Of a stretch of DNA of 64,000 nucleotides, positions 23,733 to 32,651 are shown one piece after another. The first letter of the stretch is position 1, and the number at the start of each line of letters is the position of its first letter. Source of the stretch: Cyclobacteriaceae bacterium (lineage in GTDB: Bacteria; Bacteroidota; Bacteroidia; Cytophagales; Cyclobacteriaceae); contig JAEUUE010000077.1 of NCBI GenBank assembly GCA_016787605.1, positions 51,067 through 115,066 on the forward strand, written 5' to 3'. Position numbers and translations under genes: made by a program. The notes beneath the pieces are model-generated. The model did not search any database. It was not told the DNA's origin and worked only from the letters and a program-made list of their open reading frames with translations.

Positions 23733-26700
23733 ATGAATTTGAGAGAGAGGCTTACCAGTATCCTGGGAGTTGAGCCGCAGGAAACTGGTCCCGTTGCCCT
23801 GCTTTTGGCCATCAGCTTCCTGATGGGTTTGTTTCTGGCAACGGTATCCGTGGCCGCGCAGACCATATTCCTGACCTCAGAAGGTATAACGGAACAGCAG
23901 GATTTGCCTTATGCCTTGATGATTGGCGGGGGATTTGGTTTCCTCGCCACCGGGTTGTTCAACTTGCTGCAGGGACGCATTCCTTTTCGTTTCCTGGCCA
24001 TTTTCTTTCTCCTTCAAATCATCGCGGCAACTGCTGTTCTTGAATTTGGCGATAACTATCCGGACCTCATTTCACCGAAGTACCTGCACTATGTGGGCTT
24101 CGCCCTGATTCTTCCCTTTGGCTTCGTCACCAACCTTGTCTTCTGGGGCGCCTTCAACCGTCTCTTTTCTCTGCGTCAGCAAAAACGGGTGTCGGGAAAC
24201 GTATCCGTCGGAATGGATATCGCCCAAATCATTGCCTTCTTCACGATTCCAATCATGCTGAATTTCGGTGTGGAGACGAAGTCACTGTACACCATCGGCC
24301 TGATTTCCATCATTGGCTTCCTGTTTCTGTTCGTGTTGCTGTCCGCCAAGTATTTGGCATCGGCAGAACGAAATCCACAGCCCGGCATGATGAACGAGAA
24401 GGAGCACAAGAAACTCAACATCATCCGGCTCCTGAGTTTCCGATATATCGCCCTTCTGGCCGGCTTTATCATTCTTTCGTTCACCGCCCTCCGCTTTATC
24501 GATTACTCCTTCCTGACGGTTTCGAGCTCCTTCTTCGAACCGGAAGGGCTTCCTATCTTCCTCAGCTTGTTCGAGGCTACCGTCGTGATTTTCGGCTTCC
24601 TTTTCGGGATGTTTGTCACCGACCGCGTGCAGGAAGAATATGGCCTGCGCGTATCCCTGATCATCAATCCCCTGCTCCTGCTGATCTTCACAGGAGCTGC
24701 CTCAGCGCTGGGTCTGGTATTTGGATACCAGGGGGAAGGCCCGAATGTCGTGTTCTTCTTTATCGCGGTGGCCATGTCCAAGTTGTTTGTCAACTCCCTG
24801 CGCGATGCGTTGGACACGCCCGTCTTCAAAATGTACTACGTACCCATCGAGAAGTCCATCAAACTGGACGCGCAAACTAAATTGGAAGGTGTCGTAACGG
24901 CCACAGCGACGGCCATTGCCGGGGGACTGATCGTGCTGATCAACGAGTTTGAGATCTTCAACCTGTTGTCTATTACATTGTTCACGCTTCCCTTGCTCGG
25001 TCTTTGGTACCTGATTACCAACCGGATGTACCAGGGTTACCGCGACACGCTCCAGGGTTCGCTGCAGCGCAACCGGGAGTCAGTGGCGGGCCACGTGGTG
25101 CGGGAGTTTACCCTGAACAGCGTGCTCGAAAAAGAAGTCAACAGCACCGCTGAAGAGAAAGTCATCTACGGCCTGAAACTGATGGAAAAACTGGAGCCGG
25201 CTTTGTTCGAGACCTCCTTGCTCAAGTTGGCTAACAGTGATCTGCGAAAGGTGAAGCAATTCGCACAGGAAAAAATTGAAGAGCTGGGCTTGAACGAACA
25301 ACCCGGAAGTGAAATTGCCGGGCTTGCCAAACAAGCAGCGGGAACGGCGGAAGACAGCGACCTGCTTTCCATCTCAGCCGACAAGCTGATGAAGCTGGGG
25401 AAATCGGTGAAGCAGGCAGACCGCATGCTGGCCGCCAAGTTCCTCCGCCAGATGGCCAACCAGAAAACCATCTTTATTTTGCTTGAACTCCTTCGCGATG
25501 CCGACCCGAAAGTCCGCAACGAAGCCATTCTTACCGCGCGCAAAGTGAAGCGGCCGGAAACCTGGCCGGTGCTCATTGACATGCTTTCTTCGCCGATCTA
25601 CAGCAACCAGGCTGCGGCCGCTCTCAAGGAAGCAGGGACGCCTGCCTTGCAAGTACTCGACACCGCCTTCTACAAGTCAGGTCAGTCCGACCAGGTCATG
25701 CTCAAGATTGTTCAGATCATGGGGCACATCGGTGGTGAGGCCGCCTGGCAGTTGCTTTGGAAAAAATCCGATTACCCGGATAAGCGCATCGTGAAGCAGA
25801 TCTTCTACTCGCTGCGCTTCACCAACTATACCGCCAAGGGACGCGAACGCAACCAGGTCATCGACCTCCTCGACACGGAGATCAGCAAGACCCTCTGGAA
25901 TCTCAACGCGCAGGAAGAACTTCCCGATGAACCGCACTTCCGGTTCCTGAAGCAGGCGTTGCGCGAAGAACTCCGCGACAACTACGACCAGATTTCGCTG
26001 CTCATGTCCATTCTCTACGACCCGCAATCCGTCCAACTGGTGCGTGAGAACGTGGAGACCGGAACGGCCGATGGTATTGCGTACGCCATGGAACTGCTCG
26101 ACCTGTTCGTCGACCAGGACCTGAAGCCCCGCCTCCTTCCCATCTTCGACGACATCTCGCCGAAGGACAAGATGGCCAAGTTGCAGACCTACTTCCCGCG
26201 TGAATCCTACAACCCGGTTCAGGTGGTGAACTACATCCTCAACCGCGACTTTAACCTGAATAACCGGTGGACCAAGATGTGCGCCGTCTATGCCGCCGCC
26301 TACATTCCGGAATTCCGGGTCAGCCGCGGCCTGATCGGGCAGATGTTCAACCCCGACCGCCTCTTGCAGGAAACGGCCGCCTGGGTCATATATAATAAGG
26401 ACAAGGCGCAATACCGCATCGTTGCCGACCGGCTCCCGCTGCGTGATAAGAAGTTCCTGGATGCCTCCATCGAGAATAACCAACTGCTGGATGGCCTGGA
26501 TGACGGGTTCTTCCTCGGAATCGAGATGGTAATGTTCATCAAGAGCCTCCACCCCTTTGCGGGCATCCCGGGGTCCATCCTCAGCGACCTCGCCGACAAG
26601 ATCATTCCCGTGGACCTACGCCCGATGGATAAGATCGTATTCAATAACCCCGACGAAAACCGGCCCATCCTCATCTGCGCCACCGGACATGTGCGCCTCC

Positions 26701-26936
26701 GGGAAGGTTCCAACCAAGTGGGCGAGATGGGTAAAGGCGATGTCTTCGGCGACTTGTTCCAGGAAGGACCTTCCATCAAGATCACCGAGGTGGAAGCCAC
26801 AACACGTACGGTCATTTTCCGAATCAACCTGCCTGACTTCTATTTCGTTATGGCGAAACACTATGAACTGGTGCAGGGCCTGGTCCGGAACATAACCAGC
26901 CGACAGCATCAGAAACACACCACCGCTAACCATTGA
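23733..26936 (+). CDS. Membrane transporter-like / HEAT repeat / cyclic-nucleotide-domain fusion
   Basis: 1067 aa, an unusual three-part protein. Residues about 15-440 hold roughly 12 membrane helices arranged like MFS or ATP/ADP-carrier-type transporters. Residues about 470-900 are helical, with HEAT-like units such as LLELLRDADPKVRNEAILTA and WPVLIDMLSSPIYSNQAAAALKEAG. Residues about 945-1055 resemble a cyclic-nucleotide-binding fold (ICATGHVRLREGSN, MGKGDVFGDLF), but the usual Arg-Ala phosphate cassette is not obvious, so ligand binding is uncertain. It is the first gene of a tightly packed six-gene run. A sensor or regulated transporter at the inner membrane is the likely role. Confidence 0.85.
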   Translation: MNLRERLTSILGVEPQETGPVALLLAISFLMGLFLATVSVAAQTIFLTSEGITEQQDLPYALMIGGGFGFLATGLFNLLQGRIPFRFLAIFFLLQIIAATAVLEFGDNYPDLISPKYLHYVGFALILPFGFVTNLVFWGAFNRLFSLRQQKRVSGNVSVGMDIAQIIAFFTIPIMLNFGVETKSLYTIGLISIIGFLFLFVLLSAKYLASAERNPQPGMMNEKEHKKLNIIRLLSFRYIALLAGFIILSFTALRFIDYSFLTVSSSFFEPEGLPIFLSLFEATVVIFGFLFGMFVTDRVQEEYGLRVSLIINPLLLLIFTGAASALGLVFGYQGEGPNVVFFFIAVAMSKLFVNSLRDALDTPVFKMYYVPIEKSIKLDAQTKLEGVVTATATAIAGGLIVLINEFEIFNLLSITLFTLPLLGLWYLITNRMYQGYRDTLQGSLQRNRESVAGHVVREFTLNSVLEKEVNSTAEEKVIYGLKLMEKLEPALFETSLLKLANSDLRKVKQFAQEKIEELGLNEQPGSEIAGLAKQAAGTAEDSDLLSISADKLMKLGKSVKQADRMLAAKFLRQMANQKTIFILLELLRDADPKVRNEAILTARKVKRPETWPVLIDMLSSPIYSNQAAAALKEAGTPALQVLDTAFYKSGQSDQVMLKIVQIMGHIGGEAAWQLLWKKSDYPDKRIVKQIFYSLRFTNYTAKGRERNQVIDLLDTEISKTLWNLNAQEELPDEPHFRFLKQALREELRDNYDQISLLMSILYDPQSVQLVRENVETGTADGIAYAMELLDLFVDQDLKPRLLPIFDDISPKDKMAKLQTYFPRESYNPVQVVNYILNRDFNLNNRWTKMCAVYAAAYIPEFRVSRGLIGQMFNPDRLLQETAAWVIYNKDKAQYRIVADRLPLRDKKFLDASIENNQLLDGLDDGFFLGIEMVMFIKSLHPFAGIPGSILSDLADKIIPVDLRPMDKIVFNNPDENRPILICATGHVRLREGSNQVGEMGKGDVFGDLFQEGPSIKITEVEATTRTVIFRINLPDFYFVMAKHYELVQGLVRNITSRQHQKHTTANH

Positions 26937-26947
26937 TATATCCGACT

Positions 26948-28378
26948 ATGGCATACGACATTGACGTATTGATCACCTACGCCGACAAGGACAACGAGCT
27001 CGGCAAGAAGAACGAAGTGGGATGGGTGACCCAGTTCAAGAAGTTCATCGACATGATGCTCGTCCAGGTCATGGGCGAAAAAGTAAACGTCGTCCTGAAA
27101 GGAGAGCACGATGATTTCACCGCTGCCGGCCTCAACAACGTGGCCGTCATGGTAGCCATCCTGACCAAAGACTTCGCCCAGTCAGGCCGCTGTCTCGACA
27201 CGCTCGAATCCTTCTACAAATCCGCCGAAAGTTCCAAGGTGGCACGGGTATTCAAGGTGCTCAAGTCTCCCCTCTCCAACCCCGAGCAGCCGCCCCGTCT
27301 GCGCGAATTGCTCACCTATGACATGTACCAGCTCGACAATGAGACGGGCCTGATGAAGGAGTACGTGGATTTCTTCAGCGCGGACGCCGAGAAGCAGTAC
27401 TGGATGAAGATGGTGGACCTCGTGTATGACATCCATGAATCGCTCATCATCCTGAAGGGGCAGACAAAAGCCGAAGTCAAGAACATTTACAAGCGGAAGA
27501 CGATTTACCTGGCCGAAACCGGCCACGACCTTTCCATTCAGCGCAACATCATTCGCAGGGAACTGCAGCGTCACGGCTATGTGGTTCTTCCCAATCAGCT
27601 CCTCCCGCCGCGGATCGATGACCTGGAGCGCATCGTGCGTCGCGACCTGGAAGAGTGCAGCCTTTCGGTTCACCTGATCGGTAGCGCCTACGGGGAGATC
27701 CCCGAAGGCTCCGACCGGAGCGTGCTCGACATCCAGAACAAGCTGGCCGCCGAACATGCCCTGATCAAGCGTTCCCGCAAGGAAGAGTTTTCAAGGCTGA
27801 TCTGGATTGCCCCCAACCTCCGCAACGCCAGCGAAAAGCAAAAAGCCTTCATTGAAAGCCTCCGCCGCGACATCGAAGCGCAGGAGGGCGCAGAAATTCT
27901 TCAAAATCCGCTGGAGGATTTCAAGACCATCATGCGCGAAGAACTCGTCGCCTCCCGGCATGCTCAACCCGATGTAGTGGCCGCCGCCGGGAAGACCATT
28001 TATTTCGTGCACGACAAGGTGGATCACCAGCAGGTGTTGCCCCTGGTCGAATTCATCCAGAAATCCGGCTTCAACGTGGTGTTCCCCGCGTTTGAAGGCG
28101 ATCTCATGGAAGTACGCAGGAAACACATTGAAAACCTCCGCAAGTTTGACGGGGCGATCATCTACAAAGGCAAAGTCAACGACCAGTGGGTACGCATGAA
28201 AGTACTCGACCTCCTGAAGGCACCGGGCTTTGGCCGCACCAAACCGATCCAGGGCAAGGCCATCGTGAGTGAAGCGCCATTGGACAATTACAAAAACCAG
28301 GACGTCACCATCATCAGTGGCGATAGCAATAAATCGATCGATTCCATCAAGACCTTCTTACAAGACATTAAATCCTGA
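26948..28378 (+). CDS. TIR/DUF4062-like three-domain signalling protein
   Basis: 476 aa from ATG 26948; five codons earlier in frame overlap the previous stop. There are three alpha/beta units. Residues about 1-165 are TIR-like, with DIDVLITYADKDNE at the first strand and MVAILTKDFAQSGRCLDTLE where TIR proteins carry the catalytic Glu region. Residues about 180-320 start with TIYLAETGHDLSIQRN and include SLSVHLIGSAYGEIPEGSDRS, recalling DUF4062/TIR-type domains. Residues about 345-475 again start with TIYFVHDKVD and end FDGAIIYKGK. No membrane segment. NADase activity cannot be judged. It is 5 bp before the nSTAND gene and probably its partner. Confidence 0.75.
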   Translation: MAYDIDVLITYADKDNELGKKNEVGWVTQFKKFIDMMLVQVMGEKVNVVLKGEHDDFTAAGLNNVAVMVAILTKDFAQSGRCLDTLESFYKSAESSKVARVFKVLKSPLSNPEQPPRLRELLTYDMYQLDNETGLMKEYVDFFSADAEKQYWMKMVDLVYDIHESLIILKGQTKAEVKNIYKRKTIYLAETGHDLSIQRNIIRRELQRHGYVVLPNQLLPPRIDDLERIVRRDLEECSLSVHLIGSAYGEIPEGSDRSVLDIQNKLAAEHALIKRSRKEEFSRLIWIAPNLRNASEKQKAFIESLRRDIEAQEGAEILQNPLEDFKTIMREELVASRHAQPDVVAAAGKTIYFVHDKVDHQQVLPLVEFIQKSGFNVVFPAFEGDLMEVRRKHIENLRKFDGAIIYKGKVNDQWVRMKVLDLLKAPGFGRTKPIQGKAIVSEAPLDNYKNQDVTIISGDSNKSIDSIKTFLQDIKS

Positions 28379-28383
28379 AGTCT

Positions 28384-31300
28384 ATGGCACAGCAAGTAGA
28401 CGAGAAACCCCAGTCACCCCAGCAAGTAGGCGTCGCCAACCCCTTCCCCGGGTTGCGTCCCTTCAAAATTGAGGAAAGCCACCTCTTCTTCGGCCGTGAA
28501 GGCCAGAGCGACGAGGTCCTCCTCAAAATGTCCAAGAGCCGCTTTGTCGGCGTCATCGGCCCCTCCGGATCCGGTAAATCCTCCTTCATTTATTGCGGGG
28601 TATTGCCGATCCTCTACGGGGGTTTCCTGACCGACACCAGCCCCAACTGGGAGGTGATCGTCACGCGACCCGGAGCCAACCCGATCGACAACCTTGCCGA
28701 ATCGCTTCTCGGGGCAAGCAAGGAATACAAGGAAGCCGACGCCGAAGACAAGAAGATCAAGAGAACAATCGTGTCTACGCTGTTGCGAAGCAGTTCGCTG
28801 GGCCTGGTGGAAGCCATCCAGCAGTCGCGCAGGTCAGAAGACATCAACTACCTCATCCTGGTCGACCAGTTTGAGGAATTGTTCCGTTTCCGCGACAGCA
28901 CCGATCCCAACTCGATCAACGAGACTCTGGCTTTCGTCAACATGCTCATGGAGGCGGTGAACTACGAAGACTCGCCGATCTATGTGGCCATTACGATGCG
29001 TTCCGACTTTATTGGAGACTGTGCCCAATTCCCGGAACTCACCCGTAAGATCAACGACAGCCACTACCTGATCCCGCAGATGACCCGCGAACAGAAGCGC
29101 CGCGCCATTGAAGGCCCGGTGGCCGTGGGCAATGCCAAGATCACTCCCCGTCTCACGCAACAATTGCTCAACGACCTGGGCGACAATCCCGACCAACTCC
29201 CCATCCTGCAGCACGCGCTCATGCGCACCTGGAGCTATTGGGCACGGTTCAGGGACTATGAGGATGAACCCCTCGACCTGAAGCACTACGAGGCGATCGG
29301 CACAATGAAGGAAGCGTTGTCGATGCACGCCAACGAAGCCTACGATGAATTGGACGAAGAGCAGCAGCGCATTTGCGAGATTCTCTTCAAAGCCATCACC
29401 GAAAAACGCGGCGAGAACTTCGGTATCCGCCGCCCGACCCGGTTGGCTGAAATTTCTTCGATCGCCGACGTCTCCGAAAACGACGTCGCCGCGGTGATTG
29501 AAAAATTCCGCGAGCCGGGACGTTCATTGATTACCCCGGCCTATGGCGTACCCCTGACGGGCAAGTCGATGATCGATATCTCCCACGAGAGCTTGATGCG
29601 GATCTGGGTGCGGTTGAAGAACTGGGTCGACGACGAAGCGGATGCCGTGCAGATGTACCTGCGTCTCGCCGAAGCGGCCACCCAATACCAGGTGGGCAAG
29701 GCCGGCCTCTGGAGGCCACCGGATCTGCAACTCGCCCTCAACTGGCAGGCCAAGCACCGCCCTACCCTCGTGTGGGGCCAGCGCTACAACCCCGCCTTCG
29801 AGCGCACGATGATCTTCCTCGAGTATTCCAAAAAAGAATGGGATACCGAGCAGCGGATTAAGGAACTGGAGCAGAAGCGCCGCTTACAGCGGGCACGCAC
29901 CACGGCCACCGTGTTTGGTGTGCTGGCGATCGTGGCCCTGATGGCCCTGGTATATGCCTTCGTGCAGCAGGTTGCCGCCACCCGAAACGCGGAAGAGGCG
30001 AACCGGCAGCGAGTACTGGCGGATGCCAATGCCGAGCAGGCTCGAAAGAGCGCTGAAGAAGCCAAACGCCAGGAAAGCATTGCCAAAGAACAAAAGGCTG
30101 CCGCTGAAAAGTCGGAACAAGAAGCCCGAGCCGCTGAAAAAGAAGCCAAAGAACAGCAGCGTCAGGCTGAGCTGGCCAGGGCACGAGCCGAAAAAGCCGA
30201 AGCCCAAGCCAGGGATAATGCAAAATTGGCTGATGATCGACGGAAGGAGGCCGAACTAGCCACAGCGGCCGCCGTCAAGGCGAGACAGGAAGCCGAACAG
30301 CAGCGGCTGCTGGCCCAGGCGAAAGCCATGGCCATCAAGTCGAAGGAACTGGGCAGCGACCCGGTACAACAGGCGCTCGTCGCTCAGCAGGCCTTCAAAT
30401 TCAATACGGCCAATGGCGGCAATCCCTTCGATGACGACGTATTCAATGGATTATACCGAGCCCTCGACCACCCGCAGTGGAATGATCCCCTCACCCGCAG
30501 CCTGGAGGGGCATACCAAAGGCGCCGCCCGTGCCCTGGTTACCCGGGCCCAGCAAAAGGAGATTTATTCCGGCGGAAGTGACGGACGCATCCTGCGATGG
30601 ACCCCTTCCGGAGGAACGTGGAAACCCGATTCTATTATGGGCGGACGCTCAGACTACCAGGTGTACTCGATCGACGTGAGCCACGACGATGGTATGCTGA
30701 TTGCCGGCGGTGCCACGACGGGCGACATCACGCAGAACTACGTCGAACTCTATGACCTGAAGAACCCGGGGCCTCCCAAGAAAATCTACGGTTTCACCGG
30801 TGTGGAGACTGTTGAATTCTCCCTGATCGAGAAAGGCGCCTTCGTGCGTGACCAGTCTGGGTTCAGTATTAAGTTCACCGATTTCACCAATGTGCGCGAA
30901 GTGGTGAAGCCCAAGGAAAAGATTACCACCATTGCCCTCAGCCCGGACGGCCGGAAACTCGCCGGTGCGGGAAGCGGCGGCAGTCTCTTCATTTGGGACC
31001 TGACCACCAATTACTCCGAGCGGGTTGCCGCCAAGATCAACAACCCGATTACCGCGGTGGCCTGGGCCCCTGACAACAGCCGCCGGATTGTGTTTGGCGA
31101 CAACACAGGCCAGGTACGGATCATTACGGAGGACGCTAACCTGGCACCACGGATACTTTCAGGCCACACGGCTCATATTGAGCAAATTGTGTTCAACAAT
31201 ACGGGTACGTTCCTGGCCACCACGAGCCGCGACGGCCGGGTGCGTCTCTGGAACTGGATGAAGCCCTCGGACAACCCGATTGTACTCTATGACACCAACC

Positions 31301-31551
31301 TGGGCGACTGGATCTGGAGCGCTGCCTTTTCTCCGGATGACGAACAGTTGATGGTGGGGATGCACAGCAACAGCCAAAACCCCAAGGAAACCATTCACGT
31401 CTACCCGACGAAAGTTTCATCGATGTCCAATTCGTTGTGCACCTACATCGACCGGAACATGACGAAAGACGAGTGGGACAACTTTGCCGGCGGAAGCTCT
31501 GGGATCAAGTACGAGCGGACTTGCGAGAATTATCCTTCCAACAACAAATAA
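28384..31551 (+). CDS. Membrane-anchored nSTAND1-like NTPase with WD40 propeller
   Basis: 1055 aa. Residues 15-500 form a STAND NTPase: NPFPGLRPFKIEESHLFFGR entry motif, Walker A GPSGSGKSS (59-67), Walker B LILVDQFEELFRF (about 157-169), and a winged-helix-like end. A single membrane helix at about 508-528 (TVFGVLAIVALMALVYAFV) is followed by an Ala/Glu/Lys-rich coiled coil of some 120 residues. The C-terminal 350 residues hold WD40-type blades (SLEGHTKGAARALVT, SGHTAHIEQIVF, SRDGRVRLWNW). STAND proteins act as switches that oligomerise on ligand binding. Topology would place NTPase and propeller on opposite sides of the inner membrane, if the one helix is real. Confidence 0.88.
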   Translation: MAQQVDEKPQSPQQVGVANPFPGLRPFKIEESHLFFGREGQSDEVLLKMSKSRFVGVIGPSGSGKSSFIYCGVLPILYGGFLTDTSPNWEVIVTRPGANPIDNLAESLLGASKEYKEADAEDKKIKRTIVSTLLRSSSLGLVEAIQQSRRSEDINYLILVDQFEELFRFRDSTDPNSINETLAFVNMLMEAVNYEDSPIYVAITMRSDFIGDCAQFPELTRKINDSHYLIPQMTREQKRRAIEGPVAVGNAKITPRLTQQLLNDLGDNPDQLPILQHALMRTWSYWARFRDYEDEPLDLKHYEAIGTMKEALSMHANEAYDELDEEQQRICEILFKAITEKRGENFGIRRPTRLAEISSIADVSENDVAAVIEKFREPGRSLITPAYGVPLTGKSMIDISHESLMRIWVRLKNWVDDEADAVQMYLRLAEAATQYQVGKAGLWRPPDLQLALNWQAKHRPTLVWGQRYNPAFERTMIFLEYSKKEWDTEQRIKELEQKRRLQRARTTATVFGVLAIVALMALVYAFVQQVAATRNAEEANRQRVLADANAEQARKSAEEAKRQESIAKEQKAAAEKSEQEARAAEKEAKEQQRQAELARARAEKAEAQARDNAKLADDRRKEAELATAAAVKARQEAEQQRLLAQAKAMAIKSKELGSDPVQQALVAQQAFKFNTANGGNPFDDDVFNGLYRALDHPQWNDPLTRSLEGHTKGAARALVTRAQQKEIYSGGSDGRILRWTPSGGTWKPDSIMGGRSDYQVYSIDVSHDDGMLIAGGATTGDITQNYVELYDLKNPGPPKKIYGFTGVETVEFSLIEKGAFVRDQSGFSIKFTDFTNVREVVKPKEKITTIALSPDGRKLAGAGSGGSLFIWDLTTNYSERVAAKINNPITAVAWAPDNSRRIVFGDNTGQVRIITEDANLAPRILSGHTAHIEQIVFNNTGTFLATTSRDGRVRLWNWMKPSDNPIVLYDTNLGDWIWSAAFSPDDEQLMVGMHSNSQNPKETIHVYPTKVSSMSNSLCTYIDRNMTKDEWDNFAGGSSGIKYERTCENYPSNNK

Positions 31552-31570
31552 TATTTAGCACGTCTAGACC

Positions 31571-32650
31571 ATGAAGAGACTGTATTTTTTGGCGGCTTGC
31601 TGGGTGATCGGTATCACACCGGCCTTTTCCCAGGCCAGCAACTGTACCCAGGTACTTCGCCTGATCCGGACGACCTACGAACAGGGTCGCCTTCACGAAG
31701 TGCCCGGGCTTGCAGAAGGCTGTTTAAAGGGTCAGGGAACCCAGGCCTTTACCAAGGAGGAGAAGAAGGAGGCCTACCGGTATCTCACCCTGTCCTACAT
31801 CTACCTGGAGGAGCCGGAAAAAGCCGATGAGATGATGGTACAGTTGCTCAATACGGATCACTTCTATGAACCCAACAAGGAAGTTGACCCGGCGGAGTTC
31901 ATTGCGTTGTACAACAAGTTCAGGCATGATCCCCTCTACCGTCTGGGTGTCAAGTTTGGCCTGAACCTCACTCAGCCGGTGGTCACCAACTACTACAATG
32001 TGGGAAGTGCAGGAGCCGGTCAGGGTGGATATTCCATGTCGCCGAGTTTCCAGGTTTACGGGTTCTTCGAAAAAGACTTCTTCCGGAATGCGCCCTGGAA
32101 AAACCTGGTCCTGGCGGCAGAGGTCGGTTACGTTTCCCGTGGATACACGTATACAAACGACCAGCTGGCCACGGCGGACGAAGACCCGTCGCTGGCCATC
32201 AGCAACCAGGAGTTTCAGTTCAGTCATCAATACCTCGACCTGAATGTGATCGCCCAGTACAAATTGAAAAGCACCATAAAGCTCCAGACGTATGTGGGCG
32301 GCGGTCCGGGCATCAGCTACCTGCTCAGTTCCTCCAACCAGGCCAGCACGGTGCTTGGAAATGGCTTTACGGTTACCGGCACGGCGGTGGATGATAAAGA
32401 CTCCTACAACCCCTTGTTGTTTTCCCTGAACCTGGTAGCGGGCGCCAAGGTCAAGTTCGGTGAAGTTTACCTGACCGCAGAAGGCCGGTACCAGATGGGA
32501 TTCACCAACATGGTAAACCAGTCCTCGAGGACCAACCAGGAGATCGCCTTCGATTACCAGGGACGTTACAACGATTACCGGGTGAACACGATGTTGGTGT
32601 CGATCGGTATCATCTATCCTCACTTCAAACCCTTGAAACTGATTCGTTAG
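31571..32650 (+). CDS. Outer-membrane beta-barrel protein with N-terminal helical domain
   Basis: 359 aa. A signal peptide (about 1-22, ending ITPAFSQ) is followed by a short helical TPR-like domain (about 24-120: LSYIYLEEPEKADEMMVQLL, then FIALYNKF). A barrel of the PorT/OMP_b-brl type follows (about 130-359), with alternating strands (LVLAAEVGYVSRGYTY, IKLQTYVGGGPGISYLL). The helical part resembles periplasmic modules that touch inner-membrane partners. It is 19 bp after the nSTAND gene and 1 bp before the lipoprotein gene, so the envelope link is supported by gene order. Confidence 0.8.
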   Translation: MKRLYFLAACWVIGITPAFSQASNCTQVLRLIRTTYEQGRLHEVPGLAEGCLKGQGTQAFTKEEKKEAYRYLTLSYIYLEEPEKADEMMVQLLNTDHFYEPNKEVDPAEFIALYNKFRHDPLYRLGVKFGLNLTQPVVTNYYNVGSAGAGQGGYSMSPSFQVYGFFEKDFFRNAPWKNLVLAAEVGYVSRGYTYTNDQLATADEDPSLAISNQEFQFSHQYLDLNVIAQYKLKSTIKLQTYVGGGPGISYLLSSSNQASTVLGNGFTVTGTAVDDKDSYNPLLFSLNLVAGAKVKFGEVYLTAEGRYQMGFTNMVNQSSRTNQEIAFDYQGRYNDYRVNTMLVSIGIIYPHFKPLKLIR

Positions 32651-32651
32651 T

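Noticed and set aside
25677-26552. A 291-codon minus-strand frame opposite the HEAT region
   Set aside because: Shadow of the GC-rich coding strand; no motif and no start signal.
28620-31551. Whether the nSTAND/TIR pair is a classical Avs or CBASS defence island
   Set aside because: No nuclease, cyclase or toxin effector is nearby, and the co-directional neighbours are envelope proteins; defence remains possible but unsupported.
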